Shown: one piece after another, positions 45,028 to 54,040 of the stretch
Position numbering within the stretch: the first letter of the stretch is position 1
Layout: each line of letters starts with the position of its first letter
Source of the DNA: Anaerolineaceae bacterium
Lineage (GTDB): Bacteria > Chloroflexota > Anaerolineae > Aggregatilineales > Phototrophicaceae
Reading direction: 5' to 3'
DNA: 64,000 bases
Assembly: GCA_016124855.1 (NCBI GenBank)
Contig: WGMX01000027.1
Location: 175,221 to 239,220, forward strand
Position numbers and translations under genes: made by a program
The notes under the pieces: generated by a model
Database searches by the model: none
What the model saw: only the letters and a program-made list of their open reading frames with translations
Told to the model about the DNA's origin: nothing

Positions 45028-45675
45028 ATGGCTGACGAACCAAAGAAAAGAAAACGTCGCGGGTCAGGTGCTGCGGCAGGTGGCGAAGGTGGGGCCGAAC
45101 AGGCTTCGTCTGAATCGAAACCGCGTCGTGAACGTGAACCGCGTCAACAGCGTGAGCGTGACGAAGACCGTGAAGAACTTGACGAACGCGTCGTAGATAT
45201 TAAGCGCGTCGCCAAGGTTATCAAGGGCGGTCGCCGCTTTGCCTTCCGCACGGTTGTGGTTGTGGGCGACAATAAGGGTCGTATCGGTATTGGCATTGGC
45301 AAGTCCCGTGCTGTACCGGACAGCATCCGCAAGGGTTCGGAAGTGGCTCGCCGCCAGATGGTGAAAATTTCGCTCTCTGGTACGACCATTCCGCATCCAG
45401 TAGTAGCGGAATACGGTGGTGCGCGTGTACTGCTGCGTCCTGCTTCACCCGGTACGGGTGTGGTGGCAGGCGGTGGTGTCCGTGCTGTGCTGGAAGCAGT
45501 TGGTGTCCGTGATGTGTTGAGCAAGAGCCAAGGCAGCAACAACGTCTTGAACGTGACGATGGCAACCTTGACTGCTTTAGGCCAGCTCCATACACCGCAG
45601 GAAATGGCAGGTATTCGCGGCAAAGAAGTCGCCGATCTCCTACCATTCTGGGAACGGAGTCGGAAGAGTGGCTAA
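45028..45675 (+). CDS. rpsE: 30S ribosomal protein uS5 with charged N-terminal extension
   Basis: A 30S protein involved in decoding accuracy. It is 215 residues against about 167 in E. coli; roughly the first 50 are a low-complexity Arg/Glu/Gly-rich extension. The dsRBD-like core begins [20 protein letters not shown], followed by [17 protein letters not shown] and [20 protein letters not shown]. The rpmD start overlaps its end. Confidence 0.97.
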   Translation: MADEPKKRKRRGSGAAAGGEGGAEQASSESKPRREREPRQQRERDEDREELDERVVDIKRVAKVIKGGRRFAFRTVVVVGDNKGRIGIGIGKSRAVPDSIRKGSEVARRQMVKISLSGTTIPHPVVAEYGGARVLLRPASPGTGVVAGGGVRAVLEAVGVRDVLSKSQGSNNVLNVTMATLTALGQLHTPQEMAGIRGKEVADLLPFWERSRKSG

Positions 45676-45853
45676 ATTATCAGTAAAGCTCGTTCGGAGC
45701 AGCATTGGCTACGATAAGACCCAAAAAGCGACTGTACAGGCGCTGGGCTTGCGTAAGCTGAACAAGACGGTGGTTCACAACGATACACCTCAAATCCGGG
45801 GTATGATCTACAAAGTCCGCCACCTCGTACTTGTGGAGGAAGTTGAGTCATGA
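45668..45853 (+). CDS. rpmD: 50S ribosomal protein uL30
   Basis: A small bacterial uL30 of 61 residues: [49 protein letters not shown]. It uses a GTG start that overlaps the last 8 nt of rpsE; no ATG is available, so coupling to rpsE is likely. It overlaps rplO by 4 nt. Confidence 0.96.
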   Translation: MAKLSVKLVRSSIGYDKTQKATVQALGLRKLNKTVVHNDTPQIRGMIYKVRHLVLVEEVES

Positions 45854-46377
45854 AGTTACATGAATTGCGTCCGAACCCCGGCGCAAAGAAGAACCGTAAA
45901 CGTCTCGGTCGCGGTAACGCAGCCGGTCAAGGTCGCTACGGCGGTCGCGGTATTAAAGGTCAAGGCTCACGCGGCGGTAAGCCCAAGAGCGCGGCCTTCG
46001 AAGGCGGCAGCCTGCCGTTGGTGCGCCGTCTGCCGTTCAAGCGCGGTTTTAACAACATTTTCCGCATTGAACATCAAGAAGTGCGGTTGGATCGTTTGGT
46101 CGCGCTGATGGAGTCTGGTGCGGTGGTCACACCCGCAGCCATGGCTGAAGCCGGTCTGATCCGTGATGCGTTTGTACCGGTGGTCATTCTGGGCAACGGT
46201 GAAAGCATCAGCAAGAAGTTGACCGTTAAAGCGCACCGTGTAACATCCGGCGCAAAAGCGAAAATTGAAGCGGCTGGCGGCAGTGTCGAGATTATCCCGC
46301 TGCGTATTAAGGGTATCCGCGCCACCTTCCGTAAACACCCGAAGGAACAGCTCGCCAAGATTTATGGCGAGAACTAA
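45850..46377 (+). CDS. rplO: 50S ribosomal protein uL15
   Basis: A late-assembly large-subunit protein. It is 175 residues: [57 protein letters not shown]. The C-terminal domain is about 25 residues longer than in E. coli. It is followed by about 100 nt and then secY. Confidence 0.98.
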   Translation: MKLHELRPNPGAKKNRKRLGRGNAAGQGRYGGRGIKGQGSRGGKPKSAAFEGGSLPLVRRLPFKRGFNNIFRIEHQEVRLDRLVALMESGAVVTPAAMAEAGLIRDAFVPVVILGNGESISKKLTVKAHRVTSGAKAKIEAAGGSVEIIPLRIKGIRATFRKHPKEQLAKIYGEN

Positions 46378-46485
46378 AGAAGTCGCAAACTATGATGAGG
46401 TTGGGTATAACTTGCTGCGCAGTACGAAGCTGTGCTGCTTGAGTACCTGATACTCATCATTTTTGTTTAGAGGAGATTGACGGTT

Positions 46486-47802
46486 ATGTTTGACGCATTC
46501 CGCAACGCATGGCGGCTGCCGGATTTGAGGATGAAGCTCCTGATTACCGGCCTGATTCTGGTGATTTACCAGTTCGGGGCGCATGTGCCTGTCGTTGGTG
46601 TAGATCCGGTGGCTTTGGAAAACCTGCTGAACAGCCAATCCGGTGGTTTGATCGGTACGCTCAACCTGCTCTCAGGTGGTGCGGTGAAACATTTTAGCAT
46701 TTTAGCGATGGGTGTGTATCCTTACATTACCGCGCAGATTATCCTTCAACTGTTGGTCCCGTTGGTTCCGCGCCTCGAACAGATGCAGCGTGAACCCGGT
46801 GGACAGGAAAAAATCCAACGTTATACCTATTTCCTTGCCATTCCTATGGCTATTTTGCAAGCCATCGGGCAAATTAATATTTTCGGTACGTTGGGCGGTG
46901 CGCCGATTATTCCGGGCTTCGGTCTGAATCTACTCGGTCTGGCCGTTGTAGCAACCATGACCGCTGGAACGATGTTCGCGATTTGGCTGGGCGAACTGGT
47001 GACTGAGCAGGGCATCGGCAACGGTTTGTCGATCATCATTTTCTCCGGCATTGTGGCCCAAGCGCCCGGTCAGCTTTCGACGCTGTTGAACAACAGCACG
47101 CAGCCGCTGTTTAACCTGATCCTGTTTGTCGTCATTCTGTTGGTGAGCTTGGTAGTCATCATCGTGATTGCCGAAGGTGTCCGTCGTGTTCCGGTTCAAT
47201 ACGGCAAGCGCGTTCGTGGACGCAAGCAGTACGGCGGTGGTTCGACCCATATTCCGTTGAAGGTCAACGCGGTCGGCATGATCCCGCTGATTTTCGCGCA
47301 GTCGATCATCACGCTGCCGGCGATTGTCGTCAACCTGTTCCCCGAAGGCCAACTGCGCACCGACATTACCCAGACGTTCGGTAATCATCTCGGTTTGGCT
47401 TATTGGATTACCTTCTTTATTCTGGTTGTGGGTTTCACCTTCGTCTATACCGACATCATGGTGGCACAGCAAGACCTCTCCGACCAATTGCAGCGCAACG
47501 GCGGTTTTATCCCCGGTATTCGTCCCGGCAAGCGGACACAGGAATACATCCAGCGCGTCACTCGTCGCATCACGCTGGTGGGCGCGTTGTTCTTGGGTAT
47601 TATCGCGATTGTGCCGGGTTTTGTTGACCTGCTCAACCGGATCATATTCCCGACCGAAGCTGTTGCCGGTACATCGGGCAATAACGCCGCGTTGGTTATC
47701 ACCGGCTCTGGCTTAATCATTGTTGTCGGTGTGGTCATCGACACCATGCGCCAGATCGAGGCACAACTCGTTATGCGGAACTACGAAGGCTTTATCAACT
47801 AA
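46486..47802 (+). CDS. secY: Protein translocase subunit SecY
   Basis: The channel subunit of the Sec translocon, with ten membrane helices over 438 residues. Recognised by the start FRNAWRLPDLRMKLLITGLI, the plug region after TM1, GGAVKHFSILAMGVYPYITA, the cytoplasmic loop GRKQYGGGSTHIPLKVNAVG and the C-terminal IEAQLVMRNYEGFI. The ATG lies 10 nt after AGGAG; an in-frame TTG nearer that site is less likely. Confidence 0.98.
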   Translation: MFDAFRNAWRLPDLRMKLLITGLILVIYQFGAHVPVVGVDPVALENLLNSQSGGLIGTLNLLSGGAVKHFSILAMGVYPYITAQIILQLLVPLVPRLEQMQREPGGQEKIQRYTYFLAIPMAILQAIGQINIFGTLGGAPIIPGFGLNLLGLAVVATMTAGTMFAIWLGELVTEQGIGNGLSIIIFSGIVAQAPGQLSTLLNNSTQPLFNLILFVVILLVSLVVIIVIAEGVRRVPVQYGKRVRGRKQYGGGSTHIPLKVNAVGMIPLIFAQSIITLPAIVVNLFPEGQLRTDITQTFGNHLGLAYWITFFILVVGFTFVYTDIMVAQQDLSDQLQRNGGFIPGIRPGKRTQEYIQRVTRRITLVGALFLGIIAIVPGFVDLLNRIIFPTEAVAGTSGNNAALVITGSGLIIVVGVVIDTMRQIEAQLVMRNYEGFIN

Positions 47803-47830
47803 GCCGCGTTCCTTGTCACAATTGCATCTG

Positions 47831-47896
47831 TAGGGGCGCAAAGATATGCGCTTCTATGTCTGAAATTTAATGGACGAGGCACAGGCCTCGTCCTTT
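47831..47896. repeat. Two hairpins between secY and adk
   Basis: TAGGGGCGCA/TGCGCTTCTA (47831-47856, two G-T pairs) is a member of the GTAGG palindrome family. GGACGAGGC/GCCTCGTCC (47872-47893, ACAG loop) follows, ending in TTT. They may attenuate transcription into adk, or be intergenic repeats. Confidence 0.65.
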
Positions 47897-47932
47897 CGCG
47901 CTTTCGCGAAAATACTTTTTAAGGAATCAGAG

Positions 47933-48640
47933 ATGGGTCTTTATATTATTTTGATGGGTGTGCAGGGATCAGGTAAGGGAACTCAAGCGGGGTATATCAC
48001 CCAGAATTATGGCGGCATTCCGCAAATTTCGACCGGTGATTTGTTCCGCGCGATGAAAACACGTACCGATGATCTGGCGAAGCAGATTCAGCAGCTCATG
48101 GCTGAAGGTAAGTTGATCGACGACGATACCACCAATAAAGTGGTTGAAGATCGCCTGCAACAGCCTGATGCAGCCAACGGAGCGATTTTTGATGGCTTCC
48201 CGCGTACACCGTATCAAGCCCAATGGCTTGAAAATTATCTGGCGAAAAAGGGTGAGAAAATCGCCGCTGTTGTGCTGATGGAAATTAATTTGTACGATGC
48301 TTTCCGCCGAGCCTTCGGACGTGTAACATCGCCAAGTGGCCAAGGCTATAACATCTATACCGATGCTGAAAATCTGGACATTAAATGGATCGAACATCCT
48401 GAGAAGTTATTTCCACCGCGTTTGGAAGCAACGGTGAAAGCTACCGGCGAAAAATTAGTCCGCCGACCGGATGATGCTCATGCGGATGCCATTATCAAGC
48501 GCATTGATATTTTCAAGAAAACGACACAGCCGCTGATTGACTATTTTTCAGGCAAAGGGCTGGTCAAGACCGTGAATGCCGATCAAACTGTCGAAGCGGT
48601 CACTGCCGATATCAAGAAAATTTTGGACGCGGCGAAGTAA
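47933..48640 (+). CDS. adk: Adenylate kinase
   Basis: It catalyses ATP + AMP = 2 ADP. It is 235 residues with P-loop GVQGSGKGT (9-17), QISTGDLFRAMKTR, and the AMP-binding FDGFPRTPYQAQWLE. The LID region (GRVTSPSGQGYNIY) has no Cys cluster, so it is the non-zinc type and somewhat divergent. The start was placed at the ATG after AAGGAA; the longer in-frame start at 47870 lies inside a palindrome and would add 21 unrelated residues. Its place after secY is standard. Confidence 0.93.
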   Translation: MGLYIILMGVQGSGKGTQAGYITQNYGGIPQISTGDLFRAMKTRTDDLAKQIQQLMAEGKLIDDDTTNKVVEDRLQQPDAANGAIFDGFPRTPYQAQWLENYLAKKGEKIAAVVLMEINLYDAFRRAFGRVTSPSGQGYNIYTDAENLDIKWIEHPEKLFPPRLEATVKATGEKLVRRPDDAHADAIIKRIDIFKKTTQPLIDYFSGKGLVKTVNADQTVEAVTADIKKILDAAK

Positions 48641-48739
48641 GAACCCCCACCCTGACCCATCCCCAACGTTCGCAGGCTCACTCTGGTGATAGCCCGTAAA
48701 CGAGGGAGGGAAAAGATACTGGTAAGAAAGCAAAGCATT

Positions 48740-49525
48740 ATGGCTCTTGTATTGAAAACCCCTGATGAAATTGCGGTGATGCGCGAAGCAGGCCGGATTG
48801 TGGCGAAAGCACATATCGCCATGAAAGAAGCGCTGCGACCGGGCATCAGCACCGGCGAACTGGATAAAATCGCCGAAACGGTTATCCGCGATCATGGCGC
48901 GATTCCTGCATTTTTGAATTATCCCAAAAAGGACGCGCCGAATTATCCGGGGACAATCAACGCCAGCATCAATAACGAACTGGTTCATGGCCTGCCCAGC
49001 GACAAACGTATCATCAAAGAAGGCGACATTGTTAGCCTCGATACTGGTTGCATCTATCAAGGCTTTGTGGGTGATGGTGCATATACCTACGCTGTGGGTG
49101 AGGTTCCAGCGACAGTGCTGCGTTTGATGCAAGTGACAGAAGAGGCTTTGCACAAAGGGATTGAGGCTTCGGTGCTGCCTAACACCATCAAGGATGTGGC
49201 GCTCACGATTCAGCGCTTTGTGGAAAGTCACGGTTACAGTGTCGCTCGTGAATATACCGGTCATGGTGTCGGACGTTCGATGCACGAAGAACCGGAAATG
49301 CCGAATTATTGGTCACGGATTGCGGAGCGGCGTGGGCGCAAAAATCAACCCCTGCAAGTGGGGATGACCTACGCCATCGAGCCAATGGTGATTGCCGGAC
49401 GCTCCGATTTGCTCGAACTGGACGATCATTGGACGGTCGTGACCAAAGATGGCTCACTCTGCGCCCACTTCGAACATACGATTGCGGTCACCGACGGCAA
49501 GCCGATTATTCTGACTCTGCCATAA
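48740..49525 (+). CDS. map: Methionine aminopeptidase, type I
   Basis: It removes the initiator Met from new proteins in the cytoplasm. It is 261 residues with the five metal ligands D101, D112, H175, E214 and E245, plus the active-site His of LVHG (H84). The start at MALVLKTPDEIAVMREAG is chosen over an upstream in-frame ATG that would add 18 basic residues. It usually follows adk and precedes infA; here the next gene is a GxxExxY insertion and no infA is found. Confidence 0.96.
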   Translation: MALVLKTPDEIAVMREAGRIVAKAHIAMKEALRPGISTGELDKIAETVIRDHGAIPAFLNYPKKDAPNYPGTINASINNELVHGLPSDKRIIKEGDIVSLDTGCIYQGFVGDGAYTYAVGEVPATVLRLMQVTEEALHKGIEASVLPNTIKDVALTIQRFVESHGYSVAREYTGHGVGRSMHEEPEMPNYWSRIAERRGRKNQPLQVGMTYAIEPMVIAGRSDLLELDDHWTVVTKDGSLCAHFEHTIAVTDGKPIILTLP

Positions 49526-49530
49526 TACAG

Positions 49531-49981
49531 TTTAACCACAAAGGCACAAAGAAAGATAAGGAATACATCAGTGATGCCCGATCTTGAAGAGTGTGCTTTT
49601 AAGGTTATTGGTGCAGCAATCGAAGTGCATCGAGCATTAGGGCCGGGATTTCTTGAAGCGGTTTATGAAGAAGCACTTTGTTACGAACTTGAATTGAGAA
49701 ATATATCATTTTTGCGCCAGCATCCAATTGCCATCCAGTATAAAGGCCGCTTAATTGGAGAAGGACGAATTGATATTCTGGTCGAGGATTGTTTGATTGT
49801 GGAGTTGAAAGCAGTTGATGATCTCATCGGTATTCACATCGCGCAGGTTATCTCATATCTCAAAGCGACACAACTTCACTTAGGATTGTTGATTAATTTT
49901 AAAGTTCAAGTTCTTAAAAGTGGTGGTATCAAACGAGTGGTCTATTGAATTCCTTATTTTCTTTGTGTCTTTGTGGTTAAA
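49531..49981. mobile_element. GxxExxY-encoding unit bounded by ~33-bp inverted repeats
   Basis: The left end (49531-49564: TTTAACCACAAAGGCACAAA, continuing GAAAGATAAGGAAT) and the right end (49949-49981) are inverted copies, differing by one substitution and one small indel. They abut a single gene: the left repeat supplies its AAGGA ribosome site, and the right repeat begins one base after its stop. No transposase and no clear target duplication were seen. The repeats themselves read with a seven-base period. Confidence 0.7.
49574..49948 (+). CDS. GxxExxY protein, PD-(D/E)XK nuclease-like
   Basis: A 124-residue member of the GxxExxY family (G25-F-L-E28-A-V-Y31), a group of unknown function often found in multiple copies per genome. 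A nuclease-like site is readable: D67 in GRIDILV and E77-L-K79 in IVELKAV. It is inserted between map and rpmJ inside the ribosomal cluster and framed by inverted repeats. The ATG is preceded by AAGGA; a GTG one codon earlier is possible. It could be the cargo or the maintenance enzyme of the small repeat-bounded unit (inference). Confidence 0.85.
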   Translation: MPDLEECAFKVIGAAIEVHRALGPGFLEAVYEEALCYELELRNISFLRQHPIAIQYKGRLIGEGRIDILVEDCLIVELKAVDDLIGIHIAQVISYLKATQLHLGLLINFKVQVLKSGGIKRVVY

Positions 49982-50165
49982 AATAATTGGAATTAAGCGG
50001 AGAAGGTAATTGGTAAGATCAGAGAGGGTGATGCGTTCTATGGTATCCACTCTTCACTCGTTTTGTATCTAGTGCAATACCAGAATCAGAGAAACTGACC
50101 GTAGACATTAAGATGAAAAACGAGTAAAATCTTAAGCCTTATGTGAATCTTGAGGGTAATTAACT

Positions 50166-50279
50166 ATGCGTGTAACAACATCCGTAAAACCGCGTTGCCC
50201 CAAATGCCGTGTGATTAAGCGTCACGGGCATGTGATGGTAATCTGCGAAAATCCGAAGCACAAGCAGCGCCAAGGCTAG
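50166..50279 (+). CDS. rpmJ: 50S ribosomal protein bL36, zinc-binding type
   Basis: A 37-residue protein: [20 protein letters not shown], then [16 protein letters not shown]. The C11/C14/C27/H32 site is that of the zinc-binding (C+) form. It lies directly before rpsM, its usual place. A GAGGGTAA sequence upstream serves as the ribosome site. Confidence 0.97.
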   Translation: MRVTTSVKPRCPKCRVIKRHGHVMVICENPKHKQRQG

Positions 50280-50308
50280 TGGCGACCAGTTCATAGAGGA
50301 AAAGACAC

Positions 50309-50695
50309 ATGGCGCGTATTTCAGGGGTCGATCTACCCCGCGATAAACGTATCGAAATCAGCTTAACCTACATTTTCGGTGTTGGTCGTCCGACCAGCCG
50401 TAAGATTTTGTCGGCAGTGGGTATTAATCCGGATACCCGGACTCGTAACCTGACCGAAGACGACTTCCAGAAGCTGCGCGAGGAAGTCGCCAAGCTGACG
50501 ACTGAAGGCGATTTGCGCCGTCAGGTATTGGGCAACATCAAGCGCTTGCAAGATATTGGTTGCTATCGTGGATTGCGCCATCGTCGTCATTTACCGGCAC
50601 ATGGTCAGCGCACCCGTACCAATTCGCGCACGGTGAAAGGGCCGCGAAAGACCGTTCCCGGTCGTGGTCGCCGTCGTGGTGCAACCAAGAAATAA
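50309..50695 (+). CDS. rpsM: 30S ribosomal protein uS13
   Basis: A 30S head protein that bridges to the 50S subunit. It is 128 residues: [53 protein letters not shown] and a basic tail [11 protein letters not shown]. It opens the alpha section. Confidence 0.98.
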   Translation: MARISGVDLPRDKRIEISLTYIFGVGRPTSRKILSAVGINPDTRTRNLTEDDFQKLREEVAKLTTEGDLRRQVLGNIKRLQDIGCYRGLRHRRHLPAHGQRTRTNSRTVKGPRKTVPGRGRRRGATKK

Positions 50696-50731
50696 CCCCT
50701 ATCGGGTTGTTTCTACAACTCAGTATTTTTG

Positions 50732-50760
50732 TAGAGGCGATCTATATCAGATCGCCTCTA
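50732..50760. repeat. 12-bp-stem palindrome between rpsM and rpsK
   Basis: TAGAGGCGATCT (50732-50743) and AGATCGCCTCTA (50749-50760) pair perfectly around ATATC. G precedes it, giving a GTAGAGG start like the other family members. There is no T-run. Confidence 0.75.
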
Positions 50761-50850
50761 TCAGGTAATGACTCGATCTTGGAGAAGCGCCTTGATTCAA
50801 GTATGACAGGGCGCGTTTTCCCGCATTAGACCAGCGAGTAAGGAAAAGAT

Positions 50851-51258
50851 ATGGCACGTACACCAGTCAAAAAGACGGCGGGACGACGCAGCAGCAAGAA
50901 GGCCGTCAAAAATATTCCATACGGACAGGCGCATGTTCATGCGACCTTCAATAATACAATTGTTTCGATGACTGACCAACTTGGCAATGTGATTGCATGG
51001 GCCAGCGCCGGTACATCGGGCTTTAAGGGCAGCCGCAAAAGCACGCCCTATGCCGCTCGTATGGCCGCACAGGTCGCTTCTGAGAATGCTCAGGGGCAAG
51101 GGATGCAGGAAGTTGACATTTTCATCAAGGGTCCCGGTCCCGGTCGTGAAGCCGCCATCCGTGCTATTCAGTCCAGCGGGCTGAAGGTGCGTTCGATTTC
51201 CGACGTGACTCCTGTGGCGCACAACGGTGTTCGTCCGCCGAAGCGTCGCCGCGTCTAA
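50851..51258 (+). CDS. rpsK: 30S ribosomal protein uS11
   Basis: A platform protein near the mRNA exit. It is 135 residues: [60 protein letters not shown], and the PPKRRRV end. rpsD, which usually follows, is absent; rpoA is next. Confidence 0.98.
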   Translation: MARTPVKKTAGRRSSKKAVKNIPYGQAHVHATFNNTIVSMTDQLGNVIAWASAGTSGFKGSRKSTPYAARMAAQVASENAQGQGMQEVDIFIKGPGPGREAAIRAIQSSGLKVRSISDVTPVAHNGVRPPKRRRV

Positions 51259-51336
51259 CGGTTTCGCTCATTTCCAGAAAATACACGTTATTTTCACGGT
51301 TTAGAGTTTACCGGCAGTAGGCGAGGAGGATAAGAG

Positions 51337-52326
51337 TTGGTTACGAATAATATGGTTTTGCCGCATAAAGTTGAGGGCGACGCGACTTCCCGTAATTACG
51401 GGCGTTTCATTATCAGCCCCCTTGAAAGTGGATACGGTTTAACACTGGGTACGGCGCTGCGGCGCGTGCTGTTGTCATCACTGCCCGGTGCAGCGATCAC
51501 CAGCGTGCGTGTTTCCGATGTACACCACGAATTCTCGGCCATTCCGGGTGTTCGTGAAGATATGACGCAGTTGATTTTGCAAGTCAAGCAGCTGCGCTTG
51601 AAGTTATTTGACACCGATGCGCCGGCGCGTTTGCGTTTGGAGCATCGTGGTGAAGGTACGGTGACGGCTGCCGACATTATTTGCCCGGCGGAAGTCGAAA
51701 TCGTTAACAGCGATTTGTACCTGTTTACGGTGGATGCACCGGACGCGCACCTTGAACTGGAATTCGAAGTCCAGTCCGGTCGTGGTTACAGCCCTGCGGA
51801 AGACCGCGGTCGTTTGCCGATTGGCGAACTGCCCGTCGATGCGATTTTCAGCCCGGTACGCCGCGTAAATTTTGATGTGGAACGGGCGCGCGTCGGTCAA
51901 CGGACGAACTATGATCGTCTGGTGTTGGAAATTTGGACGGACGGAACCATCCGCCCTGAAGATGCGCTGAGTCAAGCCGCACAAATCCTGCAAAAGCATT
52001 TGGTGGTCATCAGCGGTATTCAACCCGATGAAGGTTTCGTCAGCGAAGGCAACGAACCGGCTGAGGAAACACATGGTCGCAAGGCCGAACTGTACGAAAA
52101 GCCGATTGAAGAACTCGACCTGAGCGTGCGTGTCTTCAACTCGCTTAAGCGTACCGGTATTACGACAGTGGGTGATGTGCTGGATATGCTGGCTCGCGGC
52201 CCCGACGCCATGTTGGCGATCCGTAACTTCGGCGAGAAATCGCTGGATGAACTGGTCGAGAAGCTGAAGGACAAAGGTTATCTGAACGATCAGCCTGATA
52301 TGGCTGAATACAACACGTCTGAGTAA
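51337..52326 (+). CDS. rpoA: RNA polymerase alpha subunit
   Basis: It assembles RNA polymerase and contacts UP elements and activators. It is 329 residues: N-terminal domain with GRFIISPLESGYGLTLGTAL and RRVLLSSLPGAAITSV, and the C-terminal domain (about 255-320) with LDLSVRVFNSLKRTGITTVG. The start codon is TTG: AGGAGG lies 7 nt before it, whereas the next in-frame ATG (51352) is 22 nt away and would trim five residues. Confidence 0.97.
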   Translation: MVTNNMVLPHKVEGDATSRNYGRFIISPLESGYGLTLGTALRRVLLSSLPGAAITSVRVSDVHHEFSAIPGVREDMTQLILQVKQLRLKLFDTDAPARLRLEHRGEGTVTAADIICPAEVEIVNSDLYLFTVDAPDAHLELEFEVQSGRGYSPAEDRGRLPIGELPVDAIFSPVRRVNFDVERARVGQRTNYDRLVLEIWTDGTIRPEDALSQAAQILQKHLVVISGIQPDEGFVSEGNEPAEETHGRKAELYEKPIEELDLSVRVFNSLKRTGITTVGDVLDMLARGPDAMLAIRNFGEKSLDELVEKLKDKGYLNDQPDMAEYNTSE

Positions 52327-52343
52327 CGAACTGGGGAAGTATC

Positions 52344-52739
52344 ATGCGTCATCGCGTATATGGAAAGAAATTAGGACGGAACGGCAGCGAGCGTAAGGCG
52401 CTCAAGCTGGCCTTGACTCGTGCGCTGCTGGAACACGGGCGCATTCATACGACTCGTGCGAAGGCTGATTTTGTTCGCACTCAGGTCGAGAAGTTGATTA
52501 GCATCGCCAAGCGCAGCAAGTCGGCTGATGCCGCCGGTGTCGTTCATGCTCAACGGTTGGTCGCCAGCCGCTTGAACAATGACCGCGAACTGACGCACAA
52601 GCTGTTTGCTGAAATTGCGCCGCGTTTCGAAAACCGTCCCGGTGGATACACCCGCATCCTGCGCGTGGCTCCCCGTCATGGCGACAGTGCCGATATGGTG
52701 CTGCTGGAACTGACCGAACGCGAAGAAGCAACTGCCTAA
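52344..52739 (+). CDS. rplQ: 50S ribosomal protein bL17
   Basis: A large-subunit protein near the exit tunnel. It is 131 residues: MRHRVYGKKLGRNGSERKAL, ARIETTL-like segment here as GRIHTTRAKADFVRTQVEKL, and GGYTRILRVAPRHGDSADMV. It sits in its standard place after rpoA and 15 nt before truA. Confidence 0.98.
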   Translation: MRHRVYGKKLGRNGSERKALKLALTRALLEHGRIHTTRAKADFVRTQVEKLISIAKRSKSADAAGVVHAQRLVASRLNNDRELTHKLFAEIAPRFENRPGGYTRILRVAPRHGDSADMVLLELTEREEATA

Positions 52740-52754
52740 GTCACTGATTGGGAG

Positions 52755-53501
52755 ATGCGTTACCGGGCGACGCTGGCCTATGACGGCACAGCCTATCAAG
52801 GGTTTCAGCGCCAGTCCGGTAGCATTCCCACGATTCAGGGGGCAGTTGAAGCGGCGATTTTCAATGCCAGCGGGCAGAAGGTGAATGTCAGCGGGGCAGG
52901 CCGCACCGATACCGGTGTACATGCCAGTGGACAGGTCATCGCCTTCGATGTGGAGTGGACGCACGCCGATCAATCGCTTTTGCGAGCCGTCAACTTTCAT
53001 CTGCCGCTGGACATCGCCTTGCAGGACATTCGCCAGCAGCCGGGGTTTCACCCGCGTTATGATGCGATCAGCCGCTTGTATCGATACAGGGTGCTGATCG
53101 CCCCACAACGCCAACCACTGCTCCTTACACGGGCATGGCAAATGTGGAATGGGTTAGACGGCGAGTTGATGGAACAGGCATCCAAGCTGTTCATCGGTGA
53201 AAAAGATTTCGCGGCGCTGGGCAAACCGACGCAGGGCGAAGTCACCATCCGAAGTGTGTATCGTTCGGAATGGGTGTCGCAGCAAAACGAGTTCGGGACG
53301 CTGTGGACATATACAGTTGAAGCGGATGGCTTCCTCCAACATATGGTGCGGCGAATGGTCGCCATGTTGGTGCAGGTGGGGCATAAGCGTATGACCGTCC
53401 AGCGGTTCGAGGAATTACTCAACCGTGCCAAACTGGTCGAAGCGCTGGCAATCGCACCGCCGCAGGGATTGAGTCTGGAAGTCGTGCGCTATAACGAATA
53501 A
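52755..53501 (+). CDS. truA: tRNA pseudouridine synthase A
   Basis: It forms pseudouridine at positions 38-40 of the tRNA anticodon arm. It is 248 residues, with the catalytic D52 in the GAGRTDTGVHASGQV motif and the C-terminal FLQHMVRRMVAMLVQVGHKR. It is commonly found between rplQ and rplM, as here. Confidence 0.97.
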   Translation: MRYRATLAYDGTAYQGFQRQSGSIPTIQGAVEAAIFNASGQKVNVSGAGRTDTGVHASGQVIAFDVEWTHADQSLLRAVNFHLPLDIALQDIRQQPGFHPRYDAISRLYRYRVLIAPQRQPLLLTRAWQMWNGLDGELMEQASKLFIGEKDFAALGKPTQGEVTIRSVYRSEWVSQQNEFGTLWTYTVEADGFLQHMVRRMVAMLVQVGHKRMTVQRFEELLNRAKLVEALAIAPPQGLSLEVVRYNE

Positions 53502-53591
53502 ACTAATAGGAAATTTTCACTGATCATTCGAGATCAGGAGAATAATTGAGAAGGTGCGGGCGCGAGACGTTCGCTGAGAGGATTTTTGGAA

Positions 53592-54029
53592 ATGGCACTC
53601 TATAAGACATACGTCACCAAACCACTGGAAGTTGAACGCGAGTGGTGGATTGTGGACGCAAAGGGTCAGACTCTGGGCCGTCTCGCCTCGCTGATTGCTC
53701 CCATTCTGCGTGGCAAGCACAAGCCGGTATTCGTCCCTAACCAAGATGTCGGCGATTATGTAATCGTCATCAACTGCGAACAAATCGCGGTCACCGGCAA
53801 TAAGTTAGATGAAAAAATGTATTACAAGTATTCGGGTTATCCGGGTGGACTTTCGGAAATTAACCTGCGCGACCAACTGCGTAAGTTCCCGGATCGCCCC
53901 ATTACCGCTGCGGTTAAGGGTATGCTGCCGGATGGCGCACTCGGACGTAACATGCTGAAGAAGCTCAAGGTTTACGCCGGTGCTGAACATCCGCACATCG
54001 GTCAAAAGCCCAAAGTTCTGGAAGTCTAG
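53592..54029 (+). CDS. rplM: 50S ribosomal protein uL13
   Basis: An early-assembly large-subunit protein. It is 145 residues: ALYKTYVTKPLEVEREWWIV, GRLASLIAPILRGKHKPVFV, and MLPDGALGRNMLKKLKVYAG. The ATG is chosen over an in-frame TTG two codons earlier. rpsI follows 11 nt later. Confidence 0.98.
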   Translation: MALYKTYVTKPLEVEREWWIVDAKGQTLGRLASLIAPILRGKHKPVFVPNQDVGDYVIVINCEQIAVTGNKLDEKMYYKYSGYPGGLSEINLRDQLRKFPDRPITAAVKGMLPDGALGRNMLKKLKVYAGAEHPHIGQKPKVLEV

Positions 54030-54040
54030 AGAGGAATAGT

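Noticed and set aside
47870..47932. N-terminal extension of adk from an upstream in-frame ATG
   Set aside because: The region is a palindromic intergenic repeat, has no matching residues in the family, and a proper AAGGAA site serves the downstream ATG.
48686..48739. N-terminal extension of map from an upstream in-frame ATG
   Set aside because: The 18 added residues are basic and unlike the family start; the internal MALVLKTPDEI matches type I enzymes.
49982..50165. The spacer before rpmJ searched for infA or a small RNA gene
   Set aside because: No frame resembling IF-1 and no tRNA-like fold was found.
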